Position numbers and translations under genes: made by a program
Assembly: GCA_000023185.1 (NCBI GenBank)
Contig: CP001622.1
Span: 496,001-560,000 of the forward strand
Source of the DNA: Rhizobium leguminosarum bv. trifolii WSM1325
GTDB lineage: Bacteria > Pseudomonadota > Alphaproteobacteria > Rhizobiales > Rhizobiaceae
DNA: 64,000 bases
Direction of reading: 5' to 3'
Shown here: one piece after another, positions 18,836-27,201 of the stretch
How the letters are laid out: every line of letters starts with the position of its first letter
Position numbering within the stretch: the stretch's first letter is position 1
The notes under the pieces: generated by a model
What the model saw: the letters and a program-made list of their open reading frames with translations, nothing else
Told to the model about the DNA's origin: nothing
Databases searched by the model: none

Positions 18836-19696
18836 ATGCGAGCGATGGAATGGAGTGACCTCAAGCTGTTTCTGGCGATCGCGCGGTTCGGCACGCTGGG
18901 GGCAGCAGCCCGCCGCCTCGGACTGACGCAGCCGACGATGGGCAGGCGGCTGCGTGCCCTTGAAGCCTCTCTCGGCCAGACGCTTTTTCAGCGCACGACC
19001 GATGGCTTCGTCCTGACCGACGAAGGCGCAGCCGTGTTCGCCGGCGCCGAACGCATCGAGGAGGAGGCGCTCGCCATGGAGCGGAGCCTTGCCGGCGGCA
19101 GCCGTCAGCTCGATGGTTTACTCAGGCTGTCCTCATCCGATTGGTTCGGCGCGCACGTGCTTTCGCCTGTGTTGGCGGAATTCTCGCAAGTTCATCCGAA
19201 GGTGGTGGTCGAATTGCTGACTGACAGCCGGCTTCTCAGTCTGTCGCGACGCGAAGCCGACCTCGTCTTTCGCATCCAGCCTTTTACGGAAGCGGAGATC
19301 GTATCGCGCAAGCTTATCCGTATCGAATACGGCCTTTACATCAGTCGCGGCGCACCGCACCCCGAAGCCGGCGACGGCGCGGGCGCCCGCCTTGTCACCA
19401 TGGACGAGGCTTTCGGCGAGATGCCGGATGTCGGCTGGCTGCGGCGCCTGTTGCCGCAGGCCGACATCGTCACGCGCAGCAACAGCCGCGACGTGCAGGC
19501 TGCGCTCTGCGCCAACGGAGCCGGGCTCGCCGTCCTGCCGCGGCCGCTCGGCGATTCTCTTGCGGCCATCGAACTGGTCGATCTCGGTGAACCGCCACCC
19601 GGCCGCGACACCTGGGTCGGCTATCACCGCGACATGAAGCGGTTAGCGCGGCTGCGCGCCCTGCTGGACCTTGTCATCGAGAGGCTGGCGCGCTGA
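18836..19696 (+). CDS. LysR family transcriptional regulator
   Basis: The 286-residue product has the LysR helix-turn-helix (WSDLKLFLAIARFGTLGAAA, then GLTQPTMGRRLRALEASLGQ) and an effector-binding domain with LLRLSSSDWFGAHVLSPVLA. A second in-frame ATG at 18845 (MEWSDLK) is equally plausible; neither has a convincing ribosome-binding site. It is divergent from the quinone-reductase-like gene and likely controls it. Its stop is 13 bp from that of the next LysR gene, with the two convergent. Confidence 0.9.
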   Translation: MRAMEWSDLKLFLAIARFGTLGAAARRLGLTQPTMGRRLRALEASLGQTLFQRTTDGFVLTDEGAAVFAGAERIEEEALAMERSLAGGSRQLDGLLRLSSSDWFGAHVLSPVLAEFSQVHPKVVVELLTDSRLLSLSRREADLVFRIQPFTEAEIVSRKLIRIEYGLYISRGAPHPEAGDGAGARLVTMDEAFGEMPDVGWLRRLLPQADIVTRSNSRDVQAALCANGAGLAVLPRPLGDSLAAIELVDLGEPPPGRDTWVGYHRDMKRLARLRALLDLVIERLAR

Positions 19697-19709
19697 ATCG
19701 GTGATGCCG

Positions 19710-20606
19710 TCAGCGCTCCCAATAGGGGACGGGACCATAAAGCTCTGCCAGATAGTCGATGAACAGCCGCACCTTGGCCGGCAGGAACTGCCGGCTGGGA
19801 TAAACGGCCGACAGCGCGACATTGTGCGAGCTCTCATAGGCCGGCAGCACCTGCACCAGCCGGCCGGCCTTGAGCTCTTCACCGATATCCCAGGTGGAGC
19901 GCAGCGCGATCCCGAGCCCGGCGATGACCGCCTCGCGGATCACCTCGCTGGAATTGGTGACGAGCAAGCCTTCCGGCCTGAGACTCAGCGCCCCGTCCGG
20001 CCCGTTCAGCCGCCAGGTGTCGTTATTGTGGGCCGGCAGGCAGCGATGGCGTTTCAGCTCGTCGATGTGCTTCGGCTCGCCATGCGACGCAAGGTAATCC
20101 GGCGAGGCGCAGAGCAGCCGGCGCACCGGCGCCAGCCTTCGGGCAACGAGGCTCGAATCGGTGAGTTCGGCAATGCGGATCGCCAGATCGAAGCCGCCGC
20201 CGACGATGTCGCTGAATTCGTCGGTCAGCACCAGGTTGATCGCAAGCTCCGGATGCGCCTCCATGAAATCCTTCAGATGCGGCGCGATATGCATGCGCCC
20301 GAAGGAGGTCGGGGCAGAGATCTTCAGCGTGCCGTGCATCTGCGCCGAGCGGCCTGAGATATAAAATTCTGCCTCCTCGAGCCCGGCGAGAATACCGAGA
20401 ACCCGGTCGTAGAAGCCCTGCCCGGCCTCCGTCAGCGAGATCTGCCGCGTCGTGCGTTGCAGAAGCCGGGTGCCGAGCCGGTCCTCCAGCCGCTTGATCC
20501 GTTTGGAGACGACGGCCGGAGAAAAGCCGAGTGCCCGGCCGGCGAGCGACATGCTTCCGGTCGAAACGACCTTGGCAAAGATTTCGAGATCACCCAGATT
20601 GGTCAT
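19710..20606 (-). CDS. LysR family regulator, probably of glcDEF
   Basis: The 298-residue product has the LysR helix-turn-helix (LGDLEIFAKVVSTGSMSLAG, then GFSPAVVSKRIKRLEDRLGT) and a C-terminal effector domain with ISAPTSFGRMHIAPHL and DLAIRIAEL, as in the DsdC/CrgA-like subgroup. The start is ATG 20606 (MTNLGDLEIF); an in-frame ATG at 20636 would add 10 basic residues. It is transcribed away from glcD with about 160 bp between, so autoregulation and control of glcDEF are reasonable inferences, not shown by sequence. Confidence 0.9.
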   Translation of the reverse strand: MTNLGDLEIFAKVVSTGSMSLAGRALGFSPAVVSKRIKRLEDRLGTRLLQRTTRQISLTEAGQGFYDRVLGILAGLEEAEFYISGRSAQMHGTLKISAPTSFGRMHIAPHLKDFMEAHPELAINLVLTDEFSDIVGGGFDLAIRIAELTDSSLVARRLAPVRRLLCASPDYLASHGEPKHIDELKRHRCLPAHNNDTWRLNGPDGALSLRPEGLLVTNSSEVIREAVIAGLGIALRSTWDIGEELKAGRLVQVLPAYESSHNVALSAVYPSRQFLPAKVRLFIDYLAELYGPVPYWER

Positions 20607-20765
20607 AAGGTTTCGTAACTTTTTCCCTTTTGGCATAAGTGCTTAGCATTTGCGCCACTTTCGGGAAAGTGCTAAGCCGGTTTATCGGCGGCAGGGAGGT
20701 TCGCGGCCGGTTTCCGCTGTCATCTTCCCGCTGTCATTCCCGTCGTCAGGGCCAGGGAGAACGCC
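20607..20765. promoter_or_regulatory. Divergent promoter region, LysR / glcD
   Basis: The 159-bp gap between divergent genes. It contains CATAAGTGCTTAGCA and, about 30 bp on, AAAGTGCTAAGCCGG, so GTGCTTAGC and GTGCTAAGC form a spaced pair near 20639-20676 that could be operator halves. Confidence 0.45.
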
Positions 20766-22205
20766 ATGTCCGACGCCATTTCGTTTCTCGAGCCGCGCGC
20801 CGACGTGCTGGCGCGCCGCGCCCAGATCGTTGCCGATCTCACCGATCTTCTGCCGCTGGAATGCCTGGTGCATGAGGCGCGCGAGCTGGTGCCGTTCGAG
20901 ACCGACGCCTTCGTGTCCTACCGCCGCCTGCCGCTCGCCGTCGCCCTCCCGCGCACCACGGCTGAGGTTTCGGCCGTCATGCGTTACTGCAATCGCTACG
21001 GCATTCCCGTCGTGCCGCGCGGCGCCGGCACTTCGCTCTCCGGCGGCGCCATTCCGCAGGAGGATGCCGTCGTACTTGGCCTGTCGAAGATGAACAGCAT
21101 CCTCGAAATCGATCTGCCGAACCGGGTCGCCGTGGTCCAGGCCGGTGTCACCAATCTCAATATCTCCGAATCCGTCTCCGCGGACGGCTTTTTCTATGCG
21201 CCCGATCCGAGCTCGCAGCTTGCCTGCACCATCGGCGGCAATATCGGCATGAATTCCGGCGGCGCCCACTGTCTGAAATATGGCGTCACCACCAACAATC
21301 TGCTCGGCGTCAGGATGGTACTGGTCGACGGCACCGTGATCGAGCTCGGCGGCAAGGCGCTGGATGCGGCAGGCTACGACCTGCTCGGCCTCGTCTGCGG
21401 CCACGAAGGCCAGCTCGGCATCGTCACCGAGGCAACGGTGCGGCTGATCGCCAAGCCGGAAGGCGCGCGCCCGGTGCTCTTTGGCTTCGAGAGATCGGAG
21501 GAGGCCGGCGCCTGCGTTGCCGATGTCATTGCCGCCGGCATTATCCCGGTCGCAATCGAATTTATGGACAAGCCGGCGATCGAGATCTGCGAGGCCTTCG
21601 CCCATGCCGGATATCCGCTCGATGTCGGCGCGCTATTGATCGTCGAGGTCGAGGGGTCGGAAGCGGAGATGGACGCCGCGCTGAAGGACATCGTCGAGAT
21701 CGCCCGCCGGCACGCTGTCAAGACCGTGCGCGAATGCCAGTCGGCGACCGAGGCGGCGCTGATCTGGAAGGGCCGCAAATCCGCCTTCGGCGCCACCGGC
21801 CGCATCGCCGACTATATCTGCATGGACGGCACCGTGCCGCTCAGCCAGCTTTCCTACGTGTTGCAAAGGACCGCCGAGATCGTCGATCATTACGGCTTGC
21901 GCGTCGCCAACGTCTTCCATGCCGGCGACGGCAACATGCATCCGCTGATCCTCTTCAATGCCAACGATCCGGAGGATGCCGCCCGTGCCGAGGCCGCCGG
22001 CAACGATATCCTTCGGCTCTGCGTCGATGCCGGCGGCTGCCTCACCGGCGAACATGGCGTCGGCATCGAGAAGCGCGACCTGATGCGGCACCAATATTCC
22101 GAGGTCGATCTCACCCAGCAGATGGCGGCGCGTGCCGCCTTCGATCCCGGCTGGCTCCTCAATCCGTCGAAGGTCTTCCCGCTCGAAGGGCGCCCCGCCG
22201 CATGA
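20766..22205 (+). CDS. glcD: Glycolate oxidase, FAD subunit GlcD
   Basis: Catalytic FAD subunit of the membrane-associated glycolate oxidase, which oxidises glycolate to glyoxylate. The 479-residue product matches the usual length. FAD-binding type 4 domain: VVPRGAGTSLSGGAIPQ (about residues 86-102), CTIGGNIGMNSGGAHCLKYG and GLVCGHEGQLGIVTEA. Its C-terminal cap domain holds VANVFHAGDGNMHPLI and LTGEHGVGIEKRDLM, with the substrate and flavin histidines. ATG 20766 follows CAGGGAGAACGCC. The stop overlaps the glcE start by 4 bp (ATGA). Confidence 0.95.
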   Translation: MSDAISFLEPRADVLARRAQIVADLTDLLPLECLVHEARELVPFETDAFVSYRRLPLAVALPRTTAEVSAVMRYCNRYGIPVVPRGAGTSLSGGAIPQEDAVVLGLSKMNSILEIDLPNRVAVVQAGVTNLNISESVSADGFFYAPDPSSQLACTIGGNIGMNSGGAHCLKYGVTTNNLLGVRMVLVDGTVIELGGKALDAAGYDLLGLVCGHEGQLGIVTEATVRLIAKPEGARPVLFGFERSEEAGACVADVIAAGIIPVAIEFMDKPAIEICEAFAHAGYPLDVGALLIVEVEGSEAEMDAALKDIVEIARRHAVKTVRECQSATEAALIWKGRKSAFGATGRIADYICMDGTVPLSQLSYVLQRTAEIVDHYGLRVANVFHAGDGNMHPLILFNANDPEDAARAEAAGNDILRLCVDAGGCLTGEHGVGIEKRDLMRHQYSEVDLTQQMAARAAFDPGWLLNPSKVFPLEGRPAA

Positions 22206-23401
22206 TCGACCTGACGCCGACGAGCGAGGAAGAGGCAGCAGTGATCGTCCGCGCCCATGCGGAAAGCGGCCGGCCGCTGGCGATCTGCGGCGGCAATAGC
22301 CGCTCGGGCTTCGGCAATACCGTTGCCGCCGAGGGCCGGCTGCGCTCGACCGGACTTTCCGGCATCGTCGCCTATAATCCCGGCGAAATGGTCATGACCG
22401 TCCGATCCGGAACGTCGCTTGCCGAGGTCGAGGCGGCACTTCAGGAGAGCGGCCAGATGCTCGCCTTCGAGCCGATGGATCATCGCCCGGTGATGGGCAC
22501 ATCCGGCGAGCCGACCATCGGCGGCGTCTTTGCCGCCAATGTCTCCGGTCCGCGTCGGCTGATCGCGGGTGCCGCCCGCGACAGCCTGCTCGGGGTGCGC
22601 TTCGTCAACGGCAAGGGTGAGATCATCAAGGCCGGCGGCCGAGTGATGAAGAATGTCACCGGCCTCGATCTCGCCAAGCTGGTTGCCGGCTCGCATGGCA
22701 CGCTGGCTTTCCTCACCGAAGTCACCTTCCGCGTGCCGCCGCGCCCGAAGACGGAGCGGACGGTGCTGCTATCAGGCCTCAACGACGCCGAGGCGGCAAA
22801 CGCCATGGCGGCGGCAATGGCCCTGCCGGTGGAAGTCTCAGGCGCCGCCCACCTGCCGCTGACGGTGACGTGGAAATTCCTCGCCGGCAAATTGCCGGAG
22901 GGCGAGGCGACCGCTCTGCGCATCGAAGGCCTGCCGGGCTCGGTCGACGTACGCATCGAGAAGCTTGCCGCGGCAATGTCGGGTTTCGCCACGGTCACGC
23001 GGCTGGAACAGCCGGAGAGCCAAAAGCTCTGGCAGGAAATCCGCGACGTGCTGCCCTATGCCGACGGCAGCATGCGGCCGATCTGGCGCGTCTCGGTCGC
23101 CCCCGGCACCGGCCCTCAGCTGGTCGCAGCGCTCCGCCTCGAGGCAGGCGTCGACGCCTTCTACGACTGGCAGGGCGGCCTCGTCTGGATGCGCATGGAG
23201 GCCGGCCCCGAAGCGGAACTGGTCCGTCGCTACATCAAGGCGCTCGGCGGCGGCCACGCGACGCTGATCCGTGCATCGGGTGAGGCGAGGGCGACAACTG
23301 CTGCCTTTCATCCCGAGCCCGAGGCGGTGACGATGCTGTCGCAGCGGGTGAAGGAGAAATTCGATCCGGCGGGAATCTTCAATCCGGGGAAGATGGGGTG
23401 A
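22202..23401 (+). CDS. glcE: Glycolate oxidase, FAD-binding subunit GlcE
   Basis: Second flavoprotein subunit of glycolate oxidase. The 399-residue product has the FAD-binding type 4 fold: AICGGNSRSGFGN, VMTVRSGTSLAEVEAALQ, and ASGEPTIGGVFAANVSGPRR-like PMGTSGEPTIGG equivalents. The C-terminal half ends with KFDPAGIFNPGKMG, typical of this family. ATG 22202 overlaps the glcD stop in ATGA, so the genes are translationally coupled; an upstream longer frame exists but overlaps glcD out of frame. It is somewhat longer than E. coli GlcE (about 350). A 45-bp inverted repeat separates it from glcF. Confidence 0.93.
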   Translation: MIDLTPTSEEEAAVIVRAHAESGRPLAICGGNSRSGFGNTVAAEGRLRSTGLSGIVAYNPGEMVMTVRSGTSLAEVEAALQESGQMLAFEPMDHRPVMGTSGEPTIGGVFAANVSGPRRLIAGAARDSLLGVRFVNGKGEIIKAGGRVMKNVTGLDLAKLVAGSHGTLAFLTEVTFRVPPRPKTERTVLLSGLNDAEAANAMAAAMALPVEVSGAAHLPLTVTWKFLAGKLPEGEATALRIEGLPGSVDVRIEKLAAAMSGFATVTRLEQPESQKLWQEIRDVLPYADGSMRPIWRVSVAPGTGPQLVAALRLEAGVDAFYDWQGGLVWMRMEAGPEAELVRRYIKALGGGHATLIRASGEARATTAAFHPEPEAVTMLSQRVKEKFDPAGIFNPGKMG

Positions 23402-23428
23402 GGGATAAGATGAGTTTGTGCTTGGGTT

Positions 23429-23604
23429 ACCCCCCTCTGTCCTGCCGGACATCTCCCCCACAAGGGGGGAGATTGGCTGAGGGCTATGACTTCCCCAAAC
23501 AATTCGGGCACTGCGACTCCGACACGGCAGATAGGAAGCGATGGTCCAACCTCTTGTTGATCTCCCCCCTTGTGGGGGAGATGTCCGGCAGGACAGAGGG
23601 GGGT
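23429..23604. repeat. 45-bp perfect inverted repeat between glcE and glcF
   Basis: The left arm 23429-23473 (begins ACCCCCCTCTGTCCTGCC) is exactly complementary to the right arm 23560-23604, with 86 bp between. Each arm also contains its own hairpin (ATCTCCCCC..ACAAG..GGGGGAGAT). Copies of this type occur in rhizobial genomes, to my knowledge, as intergenic repeats. Transcribed as part of the glc mRNA, it would fold into a very stable structure between the second and third genes. Confidence 0.9.
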
Positions 23605-23652
23605 ATTGCATGCACAACGCCCGATATCCTCCCAAAGCGGCGGTCGCGTTAG

Positions 23653-24963
23653 ATGCAAACCAACTTCACCCCGACCCAGCTCCTCGATCCCGATGTCGCC
23701 GAATCCGAGCAGATTCTGCGCAAATGCGTTCACTGCGGTTTCTGCACCGCCACCTGTCCCACCTATGTGACGCTCGGCAACGAGCTCGACAGCCCGCGCG
23801 GCCGCATCTACCTGATCAAGGACATGCTGGAAAACGGCCGCCCCGCCGATACCGAAGTCGTCACCCATATCGACCGCTGTCTCTCCTGCCTTGCCTGCGT
23901 TACCACCTGTCCCTCCGGCGTCGATTACATGCATCTGGTCGATCACGCCCGCGCCCATATCGAAAAGACCTACAAGCGCCCGTTCATGAACAGGCTGACG
24001 CGCGCCATCCTTGCCGCTGTGCTGCCCTATCCCGGTCGCTTTCGCCTGGCGCTCAATCTCGCCCGTCTCGGCCGGCCCTTCGCCGGTCTGATGCGGGGTG
24101 GCGCGTTGAAACCCTTCGCCGCCATGCTGGCACTTGCGCCGCGCCGCATCCCCGCTGCTTCGGACTTCGCAAAACCCGGCACGCATCGGCCCGAAACGGA
24201 ACGGCGCGGCCGGGTGGCGATCCTTTCCGGCTGCGCCCAGCCGGTGCTCGATCCCGGCATCAACGCGGCGGCGATCCGGCTGTTGACGCGGCTCGGCGTC
24301 GAGGTCGTGGTGCCGGAAAGCGAGGTCTGCTGCGGCTCGCTGGTGCATCACATGGGTCGCGCCGAGCAGGCGCTCGAAAGTGCGCGCGCCAATGTCGATA
24401 TCTGGACGCGCGAGATCGAGGGGCAGGGCCTCGATGCGATCATCATCACTGCTTCGGGCTGCGGCACGACGATCAAGGATTACGGCCACATGCTGCGCCT
24501 CGATCCCGCCTATGCCGCAAAGGCGGCCAGGGTCTCGGCGCTGGCCAAGGACGTCACCGAATATCTCGCAACCCTCGACCTGCCGGCACACATGCCGAAG
24601 GGTATCACCGTCGCCTATCATTCCGCCTGTTCCATGCAGCACGGCCAGCGCATCACGCTCGCGCCGAAGCAATTATTGAAAGCGGCGGGCTTTACTGTGC
24701 GCGATCCGGCGGAAGGCCATTTTTGCTGCGGCTCCGCCGGCATCTACAACATCATGCAGCCGGAGATCTCGGCCGTGCTGAAGGCGCGCAAGGTCAAGAA
24801 CCTCGAGGCGACCAAGGCCGATATCATTGCCACCGGCAATATCGGCTGCATCACCCAGATCGCTACCGGCACCGGCATTCCAATCCTGCATACGGTCGAA
24901 CTGCTCGATTGGGCCTACGGCGGCGCTGTGCCGGAAAAATTAACAGGTTTGCCGTTAGGCTGA
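23653..24963 (+). CDS. glcF: Glycolate oxidase iron-sulfur subunit GlcF
   Basis: Electron-transfer subunit of glycolate oxidase, passing electrons to the quinone pool. The 436-residue product has two 4Fe-4S ferredoxin motifs, CVHCGFCTATCPT (about residues 27-39) and CLSCLACVTTCPSG (about 77-90). Two CCG domains follow: ESEVCCGSLVHH and, at the C-terminal end, GHFCCGSAGIYN, with the preceding ILSGCAQ and YHSACSMQH. The length is normal. It is the third gene of glcDEF, 251 bp after glcE; most of that gap is the inverted repeat, which might weaken read-through. Confidence 0.95.
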   Translation: MQTNFTPTQLLDPDVAESEQILRKCVHCGFCTATCPTYVTLGNELDSPRGRIYLIKDMLENGRPADTEVVTHIDRCLSCLACVTTCPSGVDYMHLVDHARAHIEKTYKRPFMNRLTRAILAAVLPYPGRFRLALNLARLGRPFAGLMRGGALKPFAAMLALAPRRIPAASDFAKPGTHRPETERRGRVAILSGCAQPVLDPGINAAAIRLLTRLGVEVVVPESEVCCGSLVHHMGRAEQALESARANVDIWTREIEGQGLDAIIITASGCGTTIKDYGHMLRLDPAYAAKAARVSALAKDVTEYLATLDLPAHMPKGITVAYHSACSMQHGQRITLAPKQLLKAAGFTVRDPAEGHFCCGSAGIYNIMQPEISAVLKARKVKNLEATKADIIATGNIGCITQIATGTGIPILHTVELLDWAYGGAVPEKLTGLPLG

Positions 24964-25005
24964 AGCTTGCGAAGGCCCGTCGGGCCGGTCTCGGGAGTTT
25001 AGACG

Positions 25006-25446
25006 ATGTGGCGGGGAATGATTGTGCTTGCGGGACTGCTCGGTGCGGCAGGCACCGCCCATGCAAATAGCCGTTATTTCTGTTCCGCCGACGACAAGGA
25101 AGCGCGCTTCACGCTCGAAAGCGGTTTCGAAAGCGCCGCCGGCCACAAGCTCAACCACTTCCGCGGCGCGCTGATCGTCAAGGATCCGGCCCAAGAGGCC
25201 GTGTTCGGAAAGCGTGTTTTCGAATCGCAGCACCTGACCAACCATTGGTCGCGTAACGGCGAACTGCTCATGGAAGTCTTCGACGGTGGCGAAGATGACA
25301 CTGGCGGCGCAACGCTGGATCTGGTGGTTATCGCCGGCGAGCGCGGCAAGCCGGCGGCAAATTTTAGCGGCAGCTATTCCCTGACTATCGAAGGCGGTGA
25401 AAAACCCTATGCCGTCGAGGGTAAGGTCAGCTGCGGCACGAAATAG
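25006..25446 (+). CDS. Hypothetical secreted protein
   Basis: The 146-residue product has a signal peptide (MWRGMIVLAGLLGAAGTAHA-N) and a mature part without recognised motifs. Two cysteines, in RYFCSAD near the mature N-terminus and GKVSCGTK near the C-terminus, could form a disulfide. ATG 25006 follows CGGGAG at 9 nt. It starts 42 bp after glcF on the same strand; a shared transcript is possible. Function unknown. Confidence 0.75.
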   Translation: MWRGMIVLAGLLGAAGTAHANSRYFCSADDKEARFTLESGFESAAGHKLNHFRGALIVKDPAQEAVFGKRVFESQHLTNHWSRNGELLMEVFDGGEDDTGGATLDLVVIAGERGKPAANFSGSYSLTIEGGEKPYAVEGKVSCGTK

Positions 25447-25473
25447 CGCCACAGCCGAAATTCAACAACTCAA

Positions 25474-26148
25474 TTACCAGTGGAACGATACGCCGACGTT
25501 GACGGCGTTCGTGAAGATGTTGGTCTTCAGGTCCACGCCGCTGTCGATCGGAACGTCGACGCGCGAATAGGTGCCCTTGTATTCGACGAAGGTCGACCAG
25601 CGCTCGGTCACCTTGAAGTCGACGCCGGCCTGGGCCTGCAGCGTCACGCCGCCGAATTCATAAGCCCAGGTCTTGCCCTCGGGACGAATCACTTCGACAT
25701 GCGGAATGTTCACGCCGATACCGGCGCCGAGATAGGGGGTCCAGCGGCGGGTCGGATCCTGGAAACGGTAGAGACCGTTCACCGTGAGGAGGTTCAGGCC
25801 GTCGGTGAATTCGAAATGCGACCAGCCGGCCTTTGCCAGCGTATCGTCGTCGGCATAGACCTTGTCATGGGTATAATCGAGCGAAATACCCCAGTTCGGC
25901 TTGTTGAAGTTCTCGAGCCACCAGGTGACGCGACCGCCGTAATAAGGCGGGCTGCCGAAGGACTTGCCTTCCCAGCCGGCGGTGAAGTGCGTGCCGTCGG
26001 AAAGATCGACGCCGCTATGCGGCGCGGTCTGGTAGCCGCCGTAGATAGAGAATTGCAGGTCTTCCGCCGAGGCGGAAACTGCTGAACAGATTGTCAAAAA
26101 CGCGATGCCCGCAAGCAGGGAAGCGGAAGAACGCAGCGCAGATGTCAT
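25474..26148 (-). CDS. lpxQ: Outer-membrane beta-barrel protein, probable lipid A oxidase LpxQ
   Basis: LpxQ of R. leguminosarum/R. etli is an outer-membrane enzyme that uses oxygen to oxidise the proximal glucosamine of lipid A to 2-aminogluconate. The 224-residue product has a 28-residue signal peptide ending SASA, which agrees with what I remember of LpxQ, followed by alternating aromatic/polar strands (FSIYGGYQTAPHS, GGRVTWWLENF, GWSHFEFTDGLNLLTVNGLYRF, WTPYLGAGIG) and a C-terminal strand ending VSFHW, the outer-membrane signature aromatic. The identification rests on length, signal and strand pattern; another small barrel protein is possible. Confidence 0.7.
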   Translation of the reverse strand: MTSALRSSASLLAGIAFLTICSAVSASAEDLQFSIYGGYQTAPHSGVDLSDGTHFTAGWEGKSFGSPPYYGGRVTWWLENFNKPNWGISLDYTHDKVYADDDTLAKAGWSHFEFTDGLNLLTVNGLYRFQDPTRRWTPYLGAGIGVNIPHVEVIRPEGKTWAYEFGGVTLQAQAGVDFKVTERWSTFVEYKGTYSRVDVPIDSGVDLKTNIFTNAVNVGVSFHW

Positions 26149-26216
26149 TGAATAGCCCCGAAATAAATATGTCGACTCTTAGGCACGTGTGCCAGCTTTT
26201 GGCCGCAAAGTCTAAG

Positions 26217-26257
26217 CAAAACGAAAGGCGCATCAGACTGCGCCTTTCGTTTTTTTG
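26217..26257 (-). terminator. Strong bidirectional terminator
   Basis: A perfect 12-bp stem ACGAAAGGCGCA / TGCGCCTTTCGT with a 6-nt loop is flanked by AAAA on the left and TTTTTTT on the right. It lies directly downstream of the L,D-transpeptidase gene on the minus strand and ahead of the LpxQ-like gene. Confidence 0.8.
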
Positions 26258-26268
26258 CTAAGTGTTGC

Positions 26269-26961
26269 TCAGCCGCCGAACATCGTACGCAGCACGTCGA
26301 TGCCCCTGTCCTCGAATGCCACCTTGCCCTGCCTGTTGCCGGGGCCGATGACGATCACCTTGGTGCCGACGGGCGCGCGATCGTAGAGATGCGACACATC
26401 CTCGTTCATCATCCGGATGCAGCCGGAAGACATGTTGAGGCCGATCGTCCAGGGCTGATTGGTGCCGTGGATGCGGAAGATGGTGTCGCGGCCGCCCTGG
26501 TAGAGATACATTGCGCGGGCGCCGAGCGGATTGTCCTCACCGCCCTCCTGGAAAGCAGGAATCATATGTCCTTTGGCGGCTTCGCGGCGGCGCATCTCGG
26601 CCGGCGGCGTCCAGCCCGGCCATTCGGCCTTGCGGCCGATCTTGACGACCCCCGACCAGCCGAAGCCGTCGCGGCCGACGCCGATGCCGTATCGGGTGGC
26701 GCGATTGTTGCCTTCGACGAGGTAGAGATATTTGTTGTTGGTATCGATGATGACGGTGCCGGCGGCTTCCGTCGTTGCCAGGCGCACTTTCTTGCGCTTG
26801 AACTGCGGCTTCACATATTTCGGCATCTGCGCGACGCGCACGATCTGTGCCGGTGCCCGTGCATTGTCGGGCGCGGAGCCCGCAGGTGCTGCAAAGGCGG
26901 ATGTAGACATCAAGGACAGGACAAGTCCGGCAGCAGCCAGACCCGGCATTAGTTTGATCAT
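26269..26961 (-). CDS. L,D-transpeptidase (YkuD domain)
   Basis: Periplasmic enzyme that makes 3-3 peptidoglycan cross-links or attaches proteins to peptidoglycan. The 230-residue product has a signal peptide (MLLSLM..STSAFA) and a C-terminal YkuD domain with the active-site motif HGTNQPWTIGLNMSSGCIRM, in which the Cys of SSGCIRM is the nucleophile and the first His is conserved. VIIDTNNKYLYLVE and IGVGRDGFGWSG precede it. A second paralogue lies 241 bp upstream on the same strand. Confidence 0.93.
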   Translation of the reverse strand: MIKLMPGLAAAGLVLSLMSTSAFAAPAGSAPDNARAPAQIVRVAQMPKYVKPQFKRKKVRLATTEAAGTVIIDTNNKYLYLVEGNNRATRYGIGVGRDGFGWSGVVKIGRKAEWPGWTPPAEMRRREAAKGHMIPAFQEGGEDNPLGARAMYLYQGGRDTIFRIHGTNQPWTIGLNMSSGCIRMMNEDVSHLYDRAPVGTKVIVIGPGNRQGKVAFEDRGIDVLRTMFGG

Positions 26962-27080
26962 GATCGATTCCCCTCAAGCAAATCCGCTCGAAGCTACATG
27001 AACTTCTGCCTGATTCAAGATCGGTGTGGCCGGATACAGCAATTTTGGAGAAGGGGAGCCGGCTGTTCTTGCGGCTCCTA

Positions 27081-27130
27081 CTGCATAATTTATCCTCAAA
27101 TCGGAATCGACTTAAGGAAAAATTATGCAG
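27081..27130. repeat. Palindromic AT-rich element
   Basis: A near-perfect palindrome, CTGCATAATTTATCCT...AAGGAAAAATTATGCAG, with central CGGAATCGA. Next to it, 27135-27190 carries a second repeat (TTACAGCGCCCCTTGCGCC...AAGACGCGCAGC..TGTAAG). Both sit between the two L,D-transpeptidase genes and look like dispersed rhizobial repeats. Confidence 0.7.
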
Positions 27131-27201
27131 CAATTTAAAGGATTACAGCGCCCCTTGCGCCTCTCGAAAAGACGCGCAGCACTGTAAGTATTGCGCCGCC
27201 G

